Positions 34,013-46,666 of a DNA stretch of 64,000 bases are shown here, in pieces; the stretch's first letter is position 1; every line of letters begins with the position of its first letter. The translations under genes were made by a program, and so were the position numbers. The stretch spans positions 70,712,929-70,776,928 of the forward strand of contig CM049312.1 of NCBI GenBank assembly GCA_026874595.1, read 5' to 3'. A model generated the notes under the pieces. The model was not told the origin of the DNA and made no database searches. It worked only from the letters and a program-made list of their open reading frames with translations. This DNA is from Sipunculus nudus. Taxonomy: Eukaryota; Annelida; Sipuncula; Golfingiida; Sipunculidae.

Positions 34013-34034
34013 GGGGGGGGGGGGGGGGGGGGGG
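34013..34034 (+). repeat. Poly(G) run
   Basis: About 22 G's, the longest homopolymer in the window apart from an A-run near 53743. Confidence 0.9.
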
Positions 34035-34209
34035 CACATTTTAGGCTCAAGGTTGGAGGTCAGGTTGACTAAAAACTTTGTGTTCATAAACAATTATTGA
34101 TTGTCATAGCGGCCATGTCTCTGCGAAAATAATAACCTTTTAAAATGAGGTTTGCCACAGTGTCCTACGCAGCGTGGTTTCAAAGAAAATTGAGGTCAAA
34201 GGTGAACCG

Positions 34210-34553
34210 AATTCCTTTTATAATTATTAGATTAGATATAATGAAATCCATTTTAGTGAGAAGGAATAGGAATATACTTTTATGTATGCGTATATAATAT
34301 TTAATGTGATATTCTTATTGAGAGTTCTGCGTTGGAATATAACAATTTTTTGTATTGCTCAATGTGTAATATTTTTATATATGACTAAAATCTGGTTGGT
34401 TTCGTAAATTAATTGTTCATGGTAATATTTATTTGATAATTACAACTTAAACTTCAAGTAAGATTGAAAATGGTATATTCCTTGCCTCTATGTAGGCCTA
34501 TATTTGTTTCGTGCTTCATATACATCTATGGTTTTGAGTAGAATTTAATTAAA
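34210..34553 (+). repeat. Diverged segment paralogous to 44360-44710
   Basis: Shares GGAATATAACAATT, CTTCAAGTAAG, GGTATATT and CTATGGTTTTGAGT in the same order as the segment at 44490-44700. It ends exactly where HINE-2 copy d begins, and related sequence returns only near 38828 and 41060-41190. Confidence 0.7.
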
Positions 34554-36957
34554 ACAAGTGACCCATGGGTCATGACGCTCAGCTGCCAAGCATGACCTAT
34601 GACATAATGGACTGAGATTCACAACTTCCAGTAAAATTTTGAAGAACCAATTTGATAATTTGTTGAAAATTTTCTATGACAACAAAATATATATCACCTA
34701 TGTCTGATTAAAACACAGTGAATTGATGGTCTGAGGAAAATGCATGATTGTTAAGCTATCAGGAACTATTCCAACAGCTTGCTTGAAACCTGTCAGTCTC
34801 AAAAGGAACACCACAAAGGGCAAATATAAGATCAAAATATATAGCAAAAATCAAGGAAATACATGCAAGAATTATTGAGAAACAGGTGCTTCTGTATGAA
34901 TTTTTATTCAATACAAGCCAACTGTACTGCACTTTTATAAATGATAGTAATATTTATTCAGATATATTTAACCCTATCCTTTACAAGATTACATAAATAT
35001 ACATCCAACTGCATTCACTCTTAACTGTTCTTGAGATAATATAATCCAAAGGAATTAAAAGATGGTTGCCTGGTGGCCATATTGGACTTCTGACAAGTCT
35101 GAAATCAGATAACAAACATTCTCTAAATCGGACCAAACATTAAAGAAAAATTACTGAAACTGCCCTGAAGAAAGAATTTCTAAGGTGGCTAACTGGCAGA
35201 CATAATGGATTTCTGACAAGTATGACATTTGATATCCCACATTCTCCAATAAGAGACCAAACTTGGGGCAAATTATCCAGTAATAAATGCCCAAAATAAT
35301 TCAAAAGGCATGTCCAGGCCCTCATATCAGATTTATAGATATGCAATTGTAAAAAGTGTAAGTCGAATATTTTTATTATCACTCTGCTTTTCAATGGGGT
35401 CAGCAGGGTAGGTAAACTGCCAAACCTGAAAGAAAAGAAATGCAGAAAGCATGTTTAAGAGTCTTCAAATAAAACACAAAGCCATCCTAAATCAAGGTAC
35501 AGATCCACATATTATGAGAACAAACACTTGCTTTTATATGTGGTGATATATATTAAAATATTCAGATATCTAGGAAACTAAGTTTATTGCTAGGATTCCA
35601 TAAAATAAACTGCAAAATGTTCCCATCATCTTATAAATCAGTAGCTAAACCTTAATACAATACTCTCATAGTCTTAATGCCTGGCTGAAGCATTCTGACA
35701 ACAGTGTTTTGGTTATGAAGTAACGAGGTACTTATCACTGAGCCTTATCACTTAATAGGCTGATACAAAAGGGAGTCATATGTCACCAGTGTCACTCACA
35801 ATTACAGCCACACAGAGAGATGTACCAGCTGGAGTGGGATGGTTATATATACAAGAAAAATAGAGATGGTCTATAAAATAAGTAATTGTGAACATCCCTG
35901 ACCTATGACCTTGGCATTTTGCCCATATATCAACTGGATTCTTTCTAAATGATGGGTAACTACTGACCTCTTAAATCTGGTGTAATTACTTGGCAACCAA
36001 TGAGTGAATAACTTTGACCTGCAACCTTTAACCTGCTGACCAGCTGACCCCAATATCAATAAGTTATTTATTCAAGCAAAAAGACCCATAAATATGAAGT
36101 TTGAGTCAAACTGAGTGATGCATAGATGTGGCATATGTGAAAGACTGAAGGTTTGGGTTGAACAGTTACACTTGAAATATGCTCACAAGCATTTAGAACA
36201 ATTAAATATTGTGACCTTGACCTTTGACCTCAACATCAATAGGCTTCTTCCCTTATTGGTAGGTAAGCCATACATGACAGATGGAAGGTACAGATTGAAA
36301 AGTTTGCCTGAAAATGACTCCACGCAAGAAGTGGGTGCTGTCAACTTGACCTTTGACCTCAAAATCAACAGGTCTTTTCCCCTGTTGGCAGAGAAGCGAT
36401 GTCAGTGCTGGAAGGTTTGGAATGAAAAGTCTAGCTTGAAATGTGTCCACTACCTTTTTAAAGAAGTGGATCCTGTGACCCTGACCTTTGACCTTGTGAC
36501 CTCAAAATCTATAGGATTCTTCTCCAACTTAGTAGGTGAGCTATATGTGAAAGATCAAAGAATTGGGATGAAAGGGTTGGCTTAAAATGCATCCACAGGC
36601 TTTTCAAAGAGGAGGCCCCTGTGACCTTGACCTTTGACCTAAAAAAAATTATGGTTCTTCCCCTGTTGGTAGGTGAGCTGTATGTGAAAGATGGAAGGTT
36701 TGGGATGAAAATTTTGTCTCAAAGAGTTATTTCTGGGGGGTGCAAACACACCCCATAACTTCGAGAATATAGGTCGCAGTGACCTAATTTCAGGTTTGCA
36801 AGGAGATCTTTTTATAACCTCTAAGACTGCATAGGGTTCATGGCCCTAGCCCCTACGGTTATGATTTGTGCCCTGCTAACGGACGAACCGCCGGCCGGAC
36901 GGCCGGACGGACAGACGGAAGGACGCCGGACAAAGACCTGAAAGTCAGCTGAGCTAA
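34554..36957 (+). mobile_element. HINE-2 element, copy d
   Basis: Starts ACAAGTGACCCATGGGTCA and ends CTGAAAGTCAGCTGAGCTAA. More diverged than copies a and c. TGACCTTTGACC monomers lie at 36210-36640, the near-palindrome GGTCGCAGTGACC near 36771-36783, and CGGCCGGACGG repeats before the end. Confidence 0.78.
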
Positions 36958-38827
36958 AAAGGGACCTGAGGGTCACGGCGCTCAGCTGAAATTGATTATG
37001 AGAATATTTTTATAATCAGCTGAATTTGTCTATAATGATGTGTTTATGAGTTTTTTTTAAATGTGGGTCGTATGATCAAGTTTGAAGCCAATCTATCTAT
37101 CCAAACTGGAGTTATTATTCGTTAACTAATTTATGAATGGATGGGCCCTGTGACCTTGGCCTTTGAGCTTGTGACCCCAAAATTCAGAAGTTTCTTCCAC
37201 TATTGGCATGGGGGCAAAATGTGGAAGATGGAAGCCTTCGGATGAAAATTTAGCGTAAAAGCAATCATGATCTTTTTAAAGAAGTGGGTCCTGTGACTTT
37301 GACCTTTGACCTCATGACCTTAAATCAAAATGGTTCTTACTTTAGTGGTTGGCCATTTATTAGTTAAGTTTGAAACCAATATTTCAATTCAACCTGGAGT
37401 TATCAACTTTAACATATATATGGACAGATGACCCATGAGACCTTGTACTTTGACCTTATGACCCCAAAATATAAAGGTTTCTTACTTTATTGGTTGCCAA
37501 CAGATAATTCAAGTTTGAAACCAATATGTTGACCAAACGAGTTCTCACCCGGAAAAAAAATATGATAACAGATGGCGTCTTTACCTTTGTTATCTTGTTA
37601 GTTGAGTAAACAAACTTCCTAATATTTGACAAAGTGCAAAATGTTTGAACCCATAACTTCAAAAATATAATGCAATCTTGTGTTACGTTCCTTGGGCATC
37701 CAGGGAAAAGGGGGAATTAGCTCTACGTAGATTTTATATATATACGTCCATGTATTCTTGTTCACTTTTTCTCACCGATCATGATAAATTATGATAAAGT
37801 CCATCCATATGATAATAATAAAGTTTACTTTCTTCTTAGTTCACAAATTAAAATATATCCAAAATGTTGAAGGTTGACATTTTAACTACAAAAATGATCA
37901 TAAGATCTTCCTTTTAAAAGTTTCTAATCTAATAATATGAGGCTTTATGAATTTAAATAAAAACAGGACAGAGTCCTGCTATGTCTAAAAGTGCCCAAAA
38001 GTGCCTGTCTGCCCGAGGCCTGTAAAGCCCTTAAGTACATGTCCCTAAACCTGACTAACCAACCAGATACTTGATTTAAGCTACTGAATATTATAATACT
38101 GACCTAAAACAAGCATTAAAAATACTGTCCATTTAGAACTAAGGAAAATCTTGACCATCCATATCATCTAAATATATTGACATGATGAACTTACATAAAG
38201 TCTTATATAAAATGACAAATCTGGTTGATAAGTCAAGTTGACAACCTTAAGATCAAGTTGCTCAGTGGAGGAGCAATGTTAAACAATCCTGAACACAAAC
38301 AATTACTCAAAGGAGACCCCTGTCAACACAAGATGACCAGTAAAGGGTTTCTGAGCTACAGGGGGTAAAGGATTCTGCTTACATGCTCGTACTGGATGAA
38401 CCTGTATAATAAGCTAAACTTATGAGTAACAAAATTTATAGTTATTTGGCCCAATAATCACCATAATCATAACACTTGACCTAATTTATATCGTATACAT
38501 ATAGGAAATATAAGCAGGAATGGTTATATATCAAACATGAATATAACAACTCTATAGTGGTTTTCATAGTGGGCAGTTTTGAAACATAACAATAGGTGTT
38601 TACTGGGAAAACGGAGGTTTTTCAAAGGAACGAAGTCGCAGTGACCAAGTTTTCGGTAAGGTAGGAGATTTGGGGGACATCTAACTGTATGCGGAATTTC
38701 GGATTCGTACGTCCAACGATTTAAAACGTGCCCTGTTAACGGACGGCCAGATGGCCGGACGGACGGGCGGGCGACAGACAAAGAACCACAACCATAGCTC
38801 AGGTGACTTATAGTCAGCTGAGCTAAA
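36958..38827 (+). mobile_element. HINE-2-related element, copy e (joined to copy d)
   Basis: Begins directly after copy d with GGGACCTGAGGGTCACGGCG and CTCAGCTG, a variant hairpin end. It ends CTTATAGTCAGCTGAGCTAA. It holds weaker TGACC monomers (37140-37460) and a GACGGCCAGATGGCCGGACG tract. Confidence 0.65.
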
Positions 38828-38875
38828 AAGATTAAGGGGTCTGAATGTTTATTAAGGTTTGAAGAATACTGTATT

Positions 38876-41055
38876 ACTAGCAATTACCCGTGCTACGCAC
38901 GGTTTTGGGCGAGCATTTAGTTCTGATGTCAAATAGTCTGTCATAGTTTCATCGCTTGGGTGTACAATGTTACTGTCTCTTTGAATCCGACATTTGGTAT
39001 AAGTGTTCTGTCTCTGAGTTAACCTTGTGTCGGTGTCTGAATAACCTGGACGAATTCGTTCTTGTCCGAATGGTGGAATGTCTTCGGACAAACCCGGAGC
39101 ATATGTATGTCAAAAATCACGGCAAACCGTAGTGTCAGAGGAGACGTAAATTCACACAAATCGCGTTACGCTATTAATATATAGATCCATTATATGCATG
39201 GTGTTATGCATAAAACTCTAATTGAAGCCGAGAGGTTGGCCGGAGAAATTTTCGAAGAATTTGATATGTTAAATAAAATCATTTTTCTATATGAAAATAT
39301 ATATTATGCTGAACATCGCCATTTAAAGGTGCCCTCCGCGCTCGTGAATCCGCCAGTAAGGGAACCTGTTATCTTGCATGCATGGTAGTACAGTACAGCG
39401 CTGAGACGTGATCTCGATAATTGCATTCCGCTTATAACGCACAAAAACTGAGCACTCACATGGTCGGGCAATCCCGCTGCGCAAACGTTCGTGGTAGTAT
39501 TATGTTATGTGGTACATTTAATGGATGTATATATTTTTAAATATCACGCACTCCTTTCTGTTTGAAAGCTGAGCCAAAGTTTTCCAGTGAGACAGTCATT
39601 GCGTTCAGGCGGTGTGTTAAACCCGGATCCCACTCCGGATCCCGGAACCCAAGAAAATTTGTAATTCTTAAAATCTCATGGTAATTTGTCCAGATATTTT
39701 AGCATAATCGTATCTAAAGACATATTTTTTTTATGTTTGGTTAAAACATAAAAAATAGTCTGTTTTGCAACAAAATTTGATAAAGAAAAAAAAACACTTA
39801 CGGACCCTGGGGCACGGACCTCACGGATTACACGGACCCCGTTTTCTCGTTGTTTTACCATTTCTTTAGTACATACATGTATTTTACATCACGTTTAGCC
39901 ATGACACATTTGTAATTTACTATTGTGTTTGTATCTGTATTTTAACATATCTGTCTCAGTTTGTATTCATAATTTTATATTTGCTATTTATTTCATTTGT
40001 GTAGCGTTTTAAAAAGTATTATAATTTAAAACATTTACAAAATCATTATTTTGGAACCTGTAGTTGCTTGAAATGCAAGTAATTAACAATTCCTTTCGGT
40101 ATTTATATTATTGCCAACTTTAAAATTGCATGGTTGTTATGAACGGAGCACGAAACCTGTTGTTATGTGGCAGTGCTCTGATATATCAGTCTCAGGTCCG
40201 CTCAACTGTTAGTGCACTTTAAATTAAATCTCCCCCACTGTGTCCGCACTATTATTTTTTCATTTAAAATAACAAATATTATATTTAGTGTGTGACATGA
40301 GTGCTATTTTTGTCCTCTTTTAGTCATAAATAAAAATATGAGCGGTGGTTACTGGGGTCCGTCAAAATTGAACAGTCGGCAAATTCAAGTAAATGAGGTC
40401 CGTCTTCATCGAAATATTTTTGTAATTATAAATCTTTCAGTGAATCGGTCATTTACAAATGTGCAACATTTAGGGACTTTGCTCTGTCCTTACATCAACA
40501 ATAGTGGTGTTTTTATCGGTATAAATAATGGAAAATGAGGAAATTGGTTTTAGGGGTCCGGGGACCGTGGGGTCCGGGTTTTACACACTGCCCTGCATTC
40601 ACTACCGTTTGGAAAAGTTTCATTCTTTAAAAAAGCCCGCATTTGAGCATTCTCCCCACGCGAGATTCCCTTGTGCACAATAGACCTTTTCGCTACGCGG
40701 AGGTTGCCTTTTGAGAAGGGATCACCAATGCGGATTATTTCGGGCCGGTCACCACGAAATGTGAGAAAACCCCAGATAGGGCCCCCGGAGTAAAACTCTG
40801 CCCCCCATCACACACCCTATGGCCATTGTGTTACCGGGCCCAAAGACACAAAGAAAAGAGGCGCCCACGGGGGAGCAAATATTAAAATTATTAATTATGC
40901 AGGTAATACGCAAATATTGCAAATAAAAGGGGGGGCGGAATCTCTTCGGACAAACCCAGAGCATATGTATGTCGAAAATCACGGCAATCCGTACGGCGGT
41001 ATCAGAGGAGATACGGATAATCACAAAAATCTCCTTACGCTATTAATATATAGAT
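38876..41055 (+). mobile_element. ACTAG-start element (family 4) carrying a hAT-like insertion
   Basis: Starts ACTAGCAATTACCCGTGC and its CCGTGC-TAC-GCACGG hairpin, and ends GCTATTAATATATAGAT. Its right-end module of about 130 bp (GGACAAACCC...GAGCATATGTATGTC...) appears twice, at about 39060-39185 and 40945-41055. The surrounding DNA matches the short segment at 44710-44900 that lacks it. Function unknown. The start is built like the HINE-1 and HINE-3 starts. Confidence 0.5.
39606..40595 (+). mobile_element. hAT-like non-autonomous transposon
   Basis: Terminal inverted repeats: left CAGGCGGTGTGTTAAACCC, right end on the opposite strand CAGGGCAGTGTGTAAAACCC, both followed by GGAYCCCAC. CAGGG-type ends suggest hAT. 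Possible flanking 8-bp copies (CATTGCGT and CATTCACT) are imperfect. No transposase frame. Confidence 0.62.
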
Positions 41056-41059
41056 GGTA

Positions 41060-41190
41060 TATAAATATTATCAATTTGGCACATGCAGATGATTTTGTTA
41101 ATTCAATATTTAATAATTGGTATTTTTGTGTGGTGCAGCATATGATTAAACGTAGGAAAATGGTCAAAATACTGATTTGTAAATGCATAT
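41060..41190 (+). repeat. Continuation of the segment paralogous to 44760-44890
   Basis: GTGTGGTGCAGCAT(A/G)TGATTAA and GGTCAAAATACT occur here and at 44834-44879 in the same order. Confidence 0.7.
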
Positions 41191-41288
41191 TTTATGTTTT
41201 ATTTTTCAAAGTTTTTCCAAACCGTGTGGGGGGGATTGCCCTCTCTGATACCCACCCCCTTTCGGGCTCGTATGATAAACAATGTATA

Positions 41289-42737
41289 ACTAGACATTTC
41301 TTGGCACCGCAGGTGCCAGAGTATCCCCAGACATAGTAGCCCCCCCCCCCCCTTTAAGAATAGACCCCCATTTTTAGCAGCATATAATGACACTTGGCAT
41401 ATTTATTGTTTCTTCCATCTAACAATTCACAATCTTGTTGAAGATGTTGGTCCTGTGACCTTGATCTTTTAAAGATGTGTCCTGTGACCTTGACCTTTGA
41501 CCTCATGACCCCAAAATCAATTCGGGTCTTGCTTTTCCAATGGGACATATGAAAGTCAAGTTTGAAATCTATACATCAATAAACCAGGTATTATCATCCA
41601 GAAACTAATTTTTTTGACAGATGGCTCCTGTGACCTTCACCTTTGACCTTGTGACCTCAAAATTGATAGGGGTCTTCCACTCTTAGCAGATGAACTATAT
41701 GTGCAAGATGAAAGATCTGAGATGAATTGTTTGGCTGAAAATGCATCCACAATCTTTTTAAAGATGGGTCCTGTGACCTTGACCTTTGACCTCATGACCC
41801 CGAAATCAATTGGAGTCTTGCTTTTTCAATGGGACATATATAAGTCAAGTTTGAAATCAATACATCAATAAAAGCAGGAATTATCATCCAGAAACTAATT
41901 TTTGGACAGATAGCACCTTTGGCTTTGACCTTTGACCTTGTGACCCCAAAATTTAAATGGATCATCCACAATTGGCAAGTGAGCTATATATTCAAGATGG
42001 AAAACCTAGGGTGAAAGTTTGGCTTAAAATGCATCCACAGTATCTTTTAAAATGCCAGTCCAGTGACCTTGACCTTTGACCTCATGACCCTAGAACCTAT
42101 AGGGTTCTTACTTTAGTGGTGGGCCATACATAAGTCATGTTTGAAATCCATATGGCTATCAAAACTGGAGATATCATAAGAGGTGTGTGATTTTCACCAT
42201 ATATGGCAATATTGAACTTCAAGGCCACTTTCATAGGAAAAGTCATGACCCCAATTTAAATAAACATCATCCCATAACCCATACCTATGTATATGCATAA
42301 TATAAAAGAAATCTGTCCATTAGTTTTTGACTTATAATGCTCACAGTACTGTAAGGTGGCAATTTTGGGGGTATTAAACAGCACGAAAACAAGTAAAGAA
42401 GAATAGGTGGCGCCACCAGTTTCTGGAACATGACAACCCTATCCATGATCTTCCATCAACTTGATTTTGGGATAAATCCATGCAAGATTTCTTGAGATAT
42501 TAAAGAATTTGTGTGATTTTCCCCAAAATTGGACTTAGTCAAGGTCAAGGACACTCTCCTTGTAAAGGTCATGACCTCATTTTAAATACGCGTCGTCCTC
42601 TTACCCATATCTATACATATACCAAGTTTGGTAGAGTTCCGTGAAATATTTTTTTGGGTTATCGCGCCAACAAGATTTATATGCGGCGGCGGAGGGACCG
42701 GTATGAAAAAATAGTATCCCCTTTGTCTGGGGATACA
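41289..42737 (+). mobile_element. HINE-1 element, copy B
   Basis: Same ends as copy A: ACTAGACATTTC with the GGCACC-GCA-GGTGCC hairpin and GTATCCCCAGACA at the left, TGTCTGGGGATAC plus A at the right. It is 1449 bp because it carries only two to three core monomers against about ten in copy A. The target is TATA^ATAACC, again between two A's without duplication. Confidence 0.8.
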
Positions 42738-43998
42738 ATAACCATATATATTTTTCACCAATTGTCTTCTCTGAGCTTTTTCCCTGATGTTCCGAACTCG
42801 TTGGTTGTTGTTTCATTACCCATAACGCCAGGTTATATAAATGCATGTATATTCAGGTTATGTTGAGTTCATGCTCTCTGACATTAATGCTTTTAAGTTC
42901 ATCAGTAGTTTTCATGGGCGTAAATGACGATTGACGATTAGTGTAATAGCAATATGGTTGTGTAGGTCCATATTTATATGTATATGACTGGAGTTAACAT
43001 TGGCAGGAATAGTATGCTAAATGATATATTATTAAGTAGCATGCGTAATTTTACGTACAAGCAAGCTGGCAAAATTCCTGAAAGGTAAGGAAAAAACATC
43101 GCTCGCTCATTCGTACGACATTTTTTTTTGTTCCCAGAGTCTGTATAGAACAATGCATGTTTTTGTGTGTAGCCTATGCGGCAATAGCCAGTTTATAATA
43201 CCAATGACGTCATTTACTGAACAGTATGATTTCTACTTACCTTTTTCTATGATCACACAGTGCTTACAAACAAGATCATTTCAGTTCTTGATCATTTAAA
43301 TAATAATCTATTTCACAATGATTGATGTCTGTTCAGGTCGAGCGCCCCGCGTCTCAGAGTTACGGTGTCCAGTATGTTCGCAGAGCGTTTTTGAAACGTC
43401 TGTTCCAATGGCGGAGGCATGTATCCATTGGGATGCAGATTTATAGAGGCTCCGACGATAACTTTCGTATTTACCGCAAGTGCAGTCAGTTGGCTTGGAT
43501 CCGTTGCTCATTAATCCATTGTAACGGATGAAAACACCTGAAGTTTCCTCCTTTAAAAACTATTTTGTACCGGTATTACAGCTAAAAATATCTAATATTT
43601 CACTGCTGATGTATGAGTGAATTTGTCAAACTGGCCGCTCTAAAAGTACTTATGACGAGCTGTAATATAGCTAGAACCTTCTTTCTCTCTTAAAATCTCG
43701 ACAAAGTGCTGGCGACAAGTTGATATCCCCAGCTGGCTCATTGCTACATACCTGACCTGTTGTCTGACCTGCCTGTGCTGAGCCAAATTGTAGCACTGCC
43801 TCTGGGGACGTCACTTTGATAGCGTTTCACGGCTACATGCAAACAGAACTCGCTGCCTGGGTAATCGCATATGTCACATCTAACAGCTCCTATATATCAT
43901 ATCAACACCCTGGACCTGACCCTGGCTCATTATTTGAATAAGACAATGCGGCCCCACTTTAGAAAATATTTCCACATAACTCTATGACGGGTTGTTTT

Positions 43999-44067
43999 AC
44001 ATGGTTCGGGCAGCAGCTTAGCCCGTCGGGTGTATAACATGGTACGGGCAGCGTCAGCCCGTCGGGT
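43999..44067 (+). repeat. Tandem pair of GC-rich hairpins
   Basis: Two copies of ACATGG(T)(T/A)CGGGCAGC...GCCCGTCGGGT, each able to fold (second: ACGGGC-AGCGTCA-GCCCGT). The rest of 42738-46499 holds the repeats listed here and no supported gene. Confidence 0.55.
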
Positions 44068-44074
44068 CTGTGCA

Positions 44075-44215
44075 TTTGTTTACAATGTAACTCACGCAGC
44101 CATGAACGAAATCCCATGAAATTAACAGTGCATTTCGGGAATGGGCCAATGAAAAATGGATTAGATTTTGTGTGGATCCTGCACATCATCCACATTCAGG
44201 AACGTCATAAATGGT
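44075..44215 (+). repeat. Dispersed repeat R1, copy 2
   Basis: TTTGTTTACAATGTAACTCA then CATGAACGAAATCCCATGAA and CGGGAATGGGCCAATGAA, ending in GGATCC...CATTCAGGA. Related to 19135-19252 and 61935-62053. Confidence 0.65.
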
Positions 44216-44359
44216 GTCACCAATGCACGAATATAACGGGAACAATTGTCATATATCATGGGCTTTGGATGGGCTAATTTGAATGGGAAATCCATTGTAT
44301 TTCTCTTCAGTCTACATGCCTGACATGAAAACAACTGTGACTTCTTTCTTAATTGAATG

Positions 44360-44898
44360 TGATTAGTAATAAAGGTCACTTTGTGTAATATTAACAGGTA
44401 AGGGAATTAAATATAATGCAATTCATACAAGAGAGAATGGTTGGAAGTATAGGCCTACATGTATGTGTAATATTTTAAGTGATAACCTGACTGAGGATCT
44501 GCTTTGGAATATAACAATTTATTTTTTTGTATTGTAATTATATATGAGTGACATCAGGTAAGTTTTTGTAAATTTAGTGTTTTTGGTAATTTTAATTTGA
44601 CAATTATAACTTCAAGTAAGTTTGAAAAAGGTATATTTTTTGCCTGTCAGTAGGCCTTTATATGATTCATGCTACTTTGCGCCGCTATGGTTTTGAGTGA
44701 AATTAAAACCCAGTAACGGATCTGAAATGTTCTCAAGATTAAAAAAAAAGACTTAATTAGGGTATAATATAATGATATTTGCACACATGATTCTGTAAAT
44801 TTAGTTTATAATATTTTGAGTGTGTGTGTGTGTGTGTGGTGCAGCATGTGATTAATATATGATATTGGTCAAAATACTTCACTGAAAATACAAATTTC

Positions 44899-44900
<2 letters not shown>
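44360..44900 (+). repeat. Uninterrupted paralogue of the 34210-41190 segment
   Basis: Collinear with the flanks at 34210-34553, 38828-38870 and 41060-41190, but without the about 6.5 kb of mobile elements between them, so it acts as a related empty site. Confidence 0.65.

Positions 44901-44945
<45 letters not shown>
44900..44945 (+). repeat. (AT)n array
   Basis: About 20 AT units with one interruption. Confidence 0.95.
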
Positions 44946-44947
<2 letters not shown>

Positions 44948-45986
44948 AATGCCCCGTCCACTTTTAAGAACGCTCGAAAGACTATGAAAATTAATGCACG
45001 CGCGGCTTGGGTACATCTTGGGACCGTGAAGAGATTATAGATGTCTTTTCAGATATGTTGGCCAAGAATCTTTTCAAGGCAATTATATAAACTTGGGTGT
45101 CTTTTTTGTGGGCAGGACTTGTGATATGTAAACAGAAGCAGTTTCCCAGAAATGTAACAAATTTTTATTTTAAATTTGGACAATTGAGACAAGTAGCAAG
45201 GGGGCGTCCGAAACTGTCTTAATGGAAGAAGTCGTTCTTAGTGAAAGCGACCCCTGGCGGAAGGGTGCGGTTTCGTCAATAAAAAGGAAAAAAGCTGCTT
45301 CTGATTAACAAGGTGAATGCATCAGCTGAGTAGATCCCAGCATGATTTGCAGCCTTTTTTTGGGGTTTGATTGTCCAACGGGAAGCAATGAAAAGGGTAG
45401 TACTTTGAACGATGTGTGATTCGTGATCAATAGATAATGCATTAAGATTTTGACGCGTTACCATGGGGACGGCATCTAACAATTATCTCCACGGTGTAAA
45501 AAGCTAATTGTTGTAGAACAGCAATTAGAAGGTACCGTAGGATCAATAGAATAGCACGCTCGGCTTCCTACGATGAAAAGTTGTTGAACCCGCTCCCACT
45601 TAATCATGGGTTCTGAGTATGAGTAAGATACGATCTACGTAACTCAAAAGTCTCTCATTTAAAAAATGTATTGATTCATGTACTCTTCTTCTTCAACTAG
45701 CTTCGAATAAAATTGTTAAGCCATAATAGGAGCAGGATAGCACCACTTTGTCTTCCGTTCTTTGTATACCACACGTTGGCCACACACAAAAAATATGATT
45801 TTGGACTCGCTGCTCATATTTTTCTGGATCAAATTTTTTTTTTCTTTTGCAAATGAACACGAAGTAATAATTCCTTGGTAATGTTGCTACTATATTTTGC
45901 TATGGCACAAATTACCTACAAGAATTCTTTAATTCAGGTATGGGAAATTGACTAAATTTAGCGGGAGCGTAGCCAGGGGGATTCCC

Positions 45987-46056
45987 CCCCCCCCCCCCCC
46001 GCCTAACCCGATCTATGTAATATTGCGATATAACTTTCAAAATAACTGTCAAAGCG

Positions 46057-46108
<52 letters not shown>
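45987..46108 (+). repeat. Poly(C) run and (AT)n array
   Basis: About fifteen C's at 45987-46001 and about 25 AT units at 46058-46108. Confidence 0.9.
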
Positions 46109-46499
46109 TTACTCTCGGCCGGCGGGTTTGCTGCATACCCCCAACCCCACCCCATCCCCCTCGAGCCAACCGTTTGGTGATGAGCATATCCACCATTTCA
46201 AAAATTGAAGCACACATTATTTCCCTAGGGAATATAGTAAAATTCGAAGTATTGAGTATCGACATATTAAGAAAGAAACGCGAAAATTTTGCCCCCTCAA
46301 ACATTATATTTTGTTCCGAGATTCCGCAGATGAAAAAATAATAATTTTTGGTGTGGCCTTATGGGTGATTTACTGCGGCAACAACAGTTGTTATCTCAGG
46401 CAAGGTGCATGAGGCACATGAAGCTTATATGCTTGTTATTTCTATTAACACCACCACTATTTCGTTGATCAGCCTTTTTTACATTTGATTTTTCCAAAG

Positions 46500-46666
46500 G
46501 CTAAAAGACTTGAAGCACCACTTGTTCTTTCTGATCGGTTCACGGACCTAGAGGACACGCTGTGGCATCGACAAGCAAGGACTGGACCAGTGTGGCCACA
46601 TTGTCAAGGACATCTCCTCCTAGTACATATTAGGCCCAGCGGATTGCACAGCGCAGAGCCGAGGAG
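46500..46666 (+). other. Candidate upstream exon (possibly 5' exon of the lectin-mucin gene)
   Basis: A pyrimidine-rich stretch ending AAAG precedes 167 bases that are open in one frame and end at a near-consensus donor, GAG|GTAAGTTA. GC content is higher than around it. It lies upstream and on the same strand as the lectin gene, whose first coding exon may itself follow an acceptor at 48164-48165. It could be non-coding 5' UTR, coding for something else, or chance. Confidence 0.3.

Noticed and set aside
43308-43531. Overlapping frames on both strands in a GC-richer patch
   Set aside because: No family resemblance and no convincing splice sites. Could be regulatory or untranslated, but I cannot support a call.
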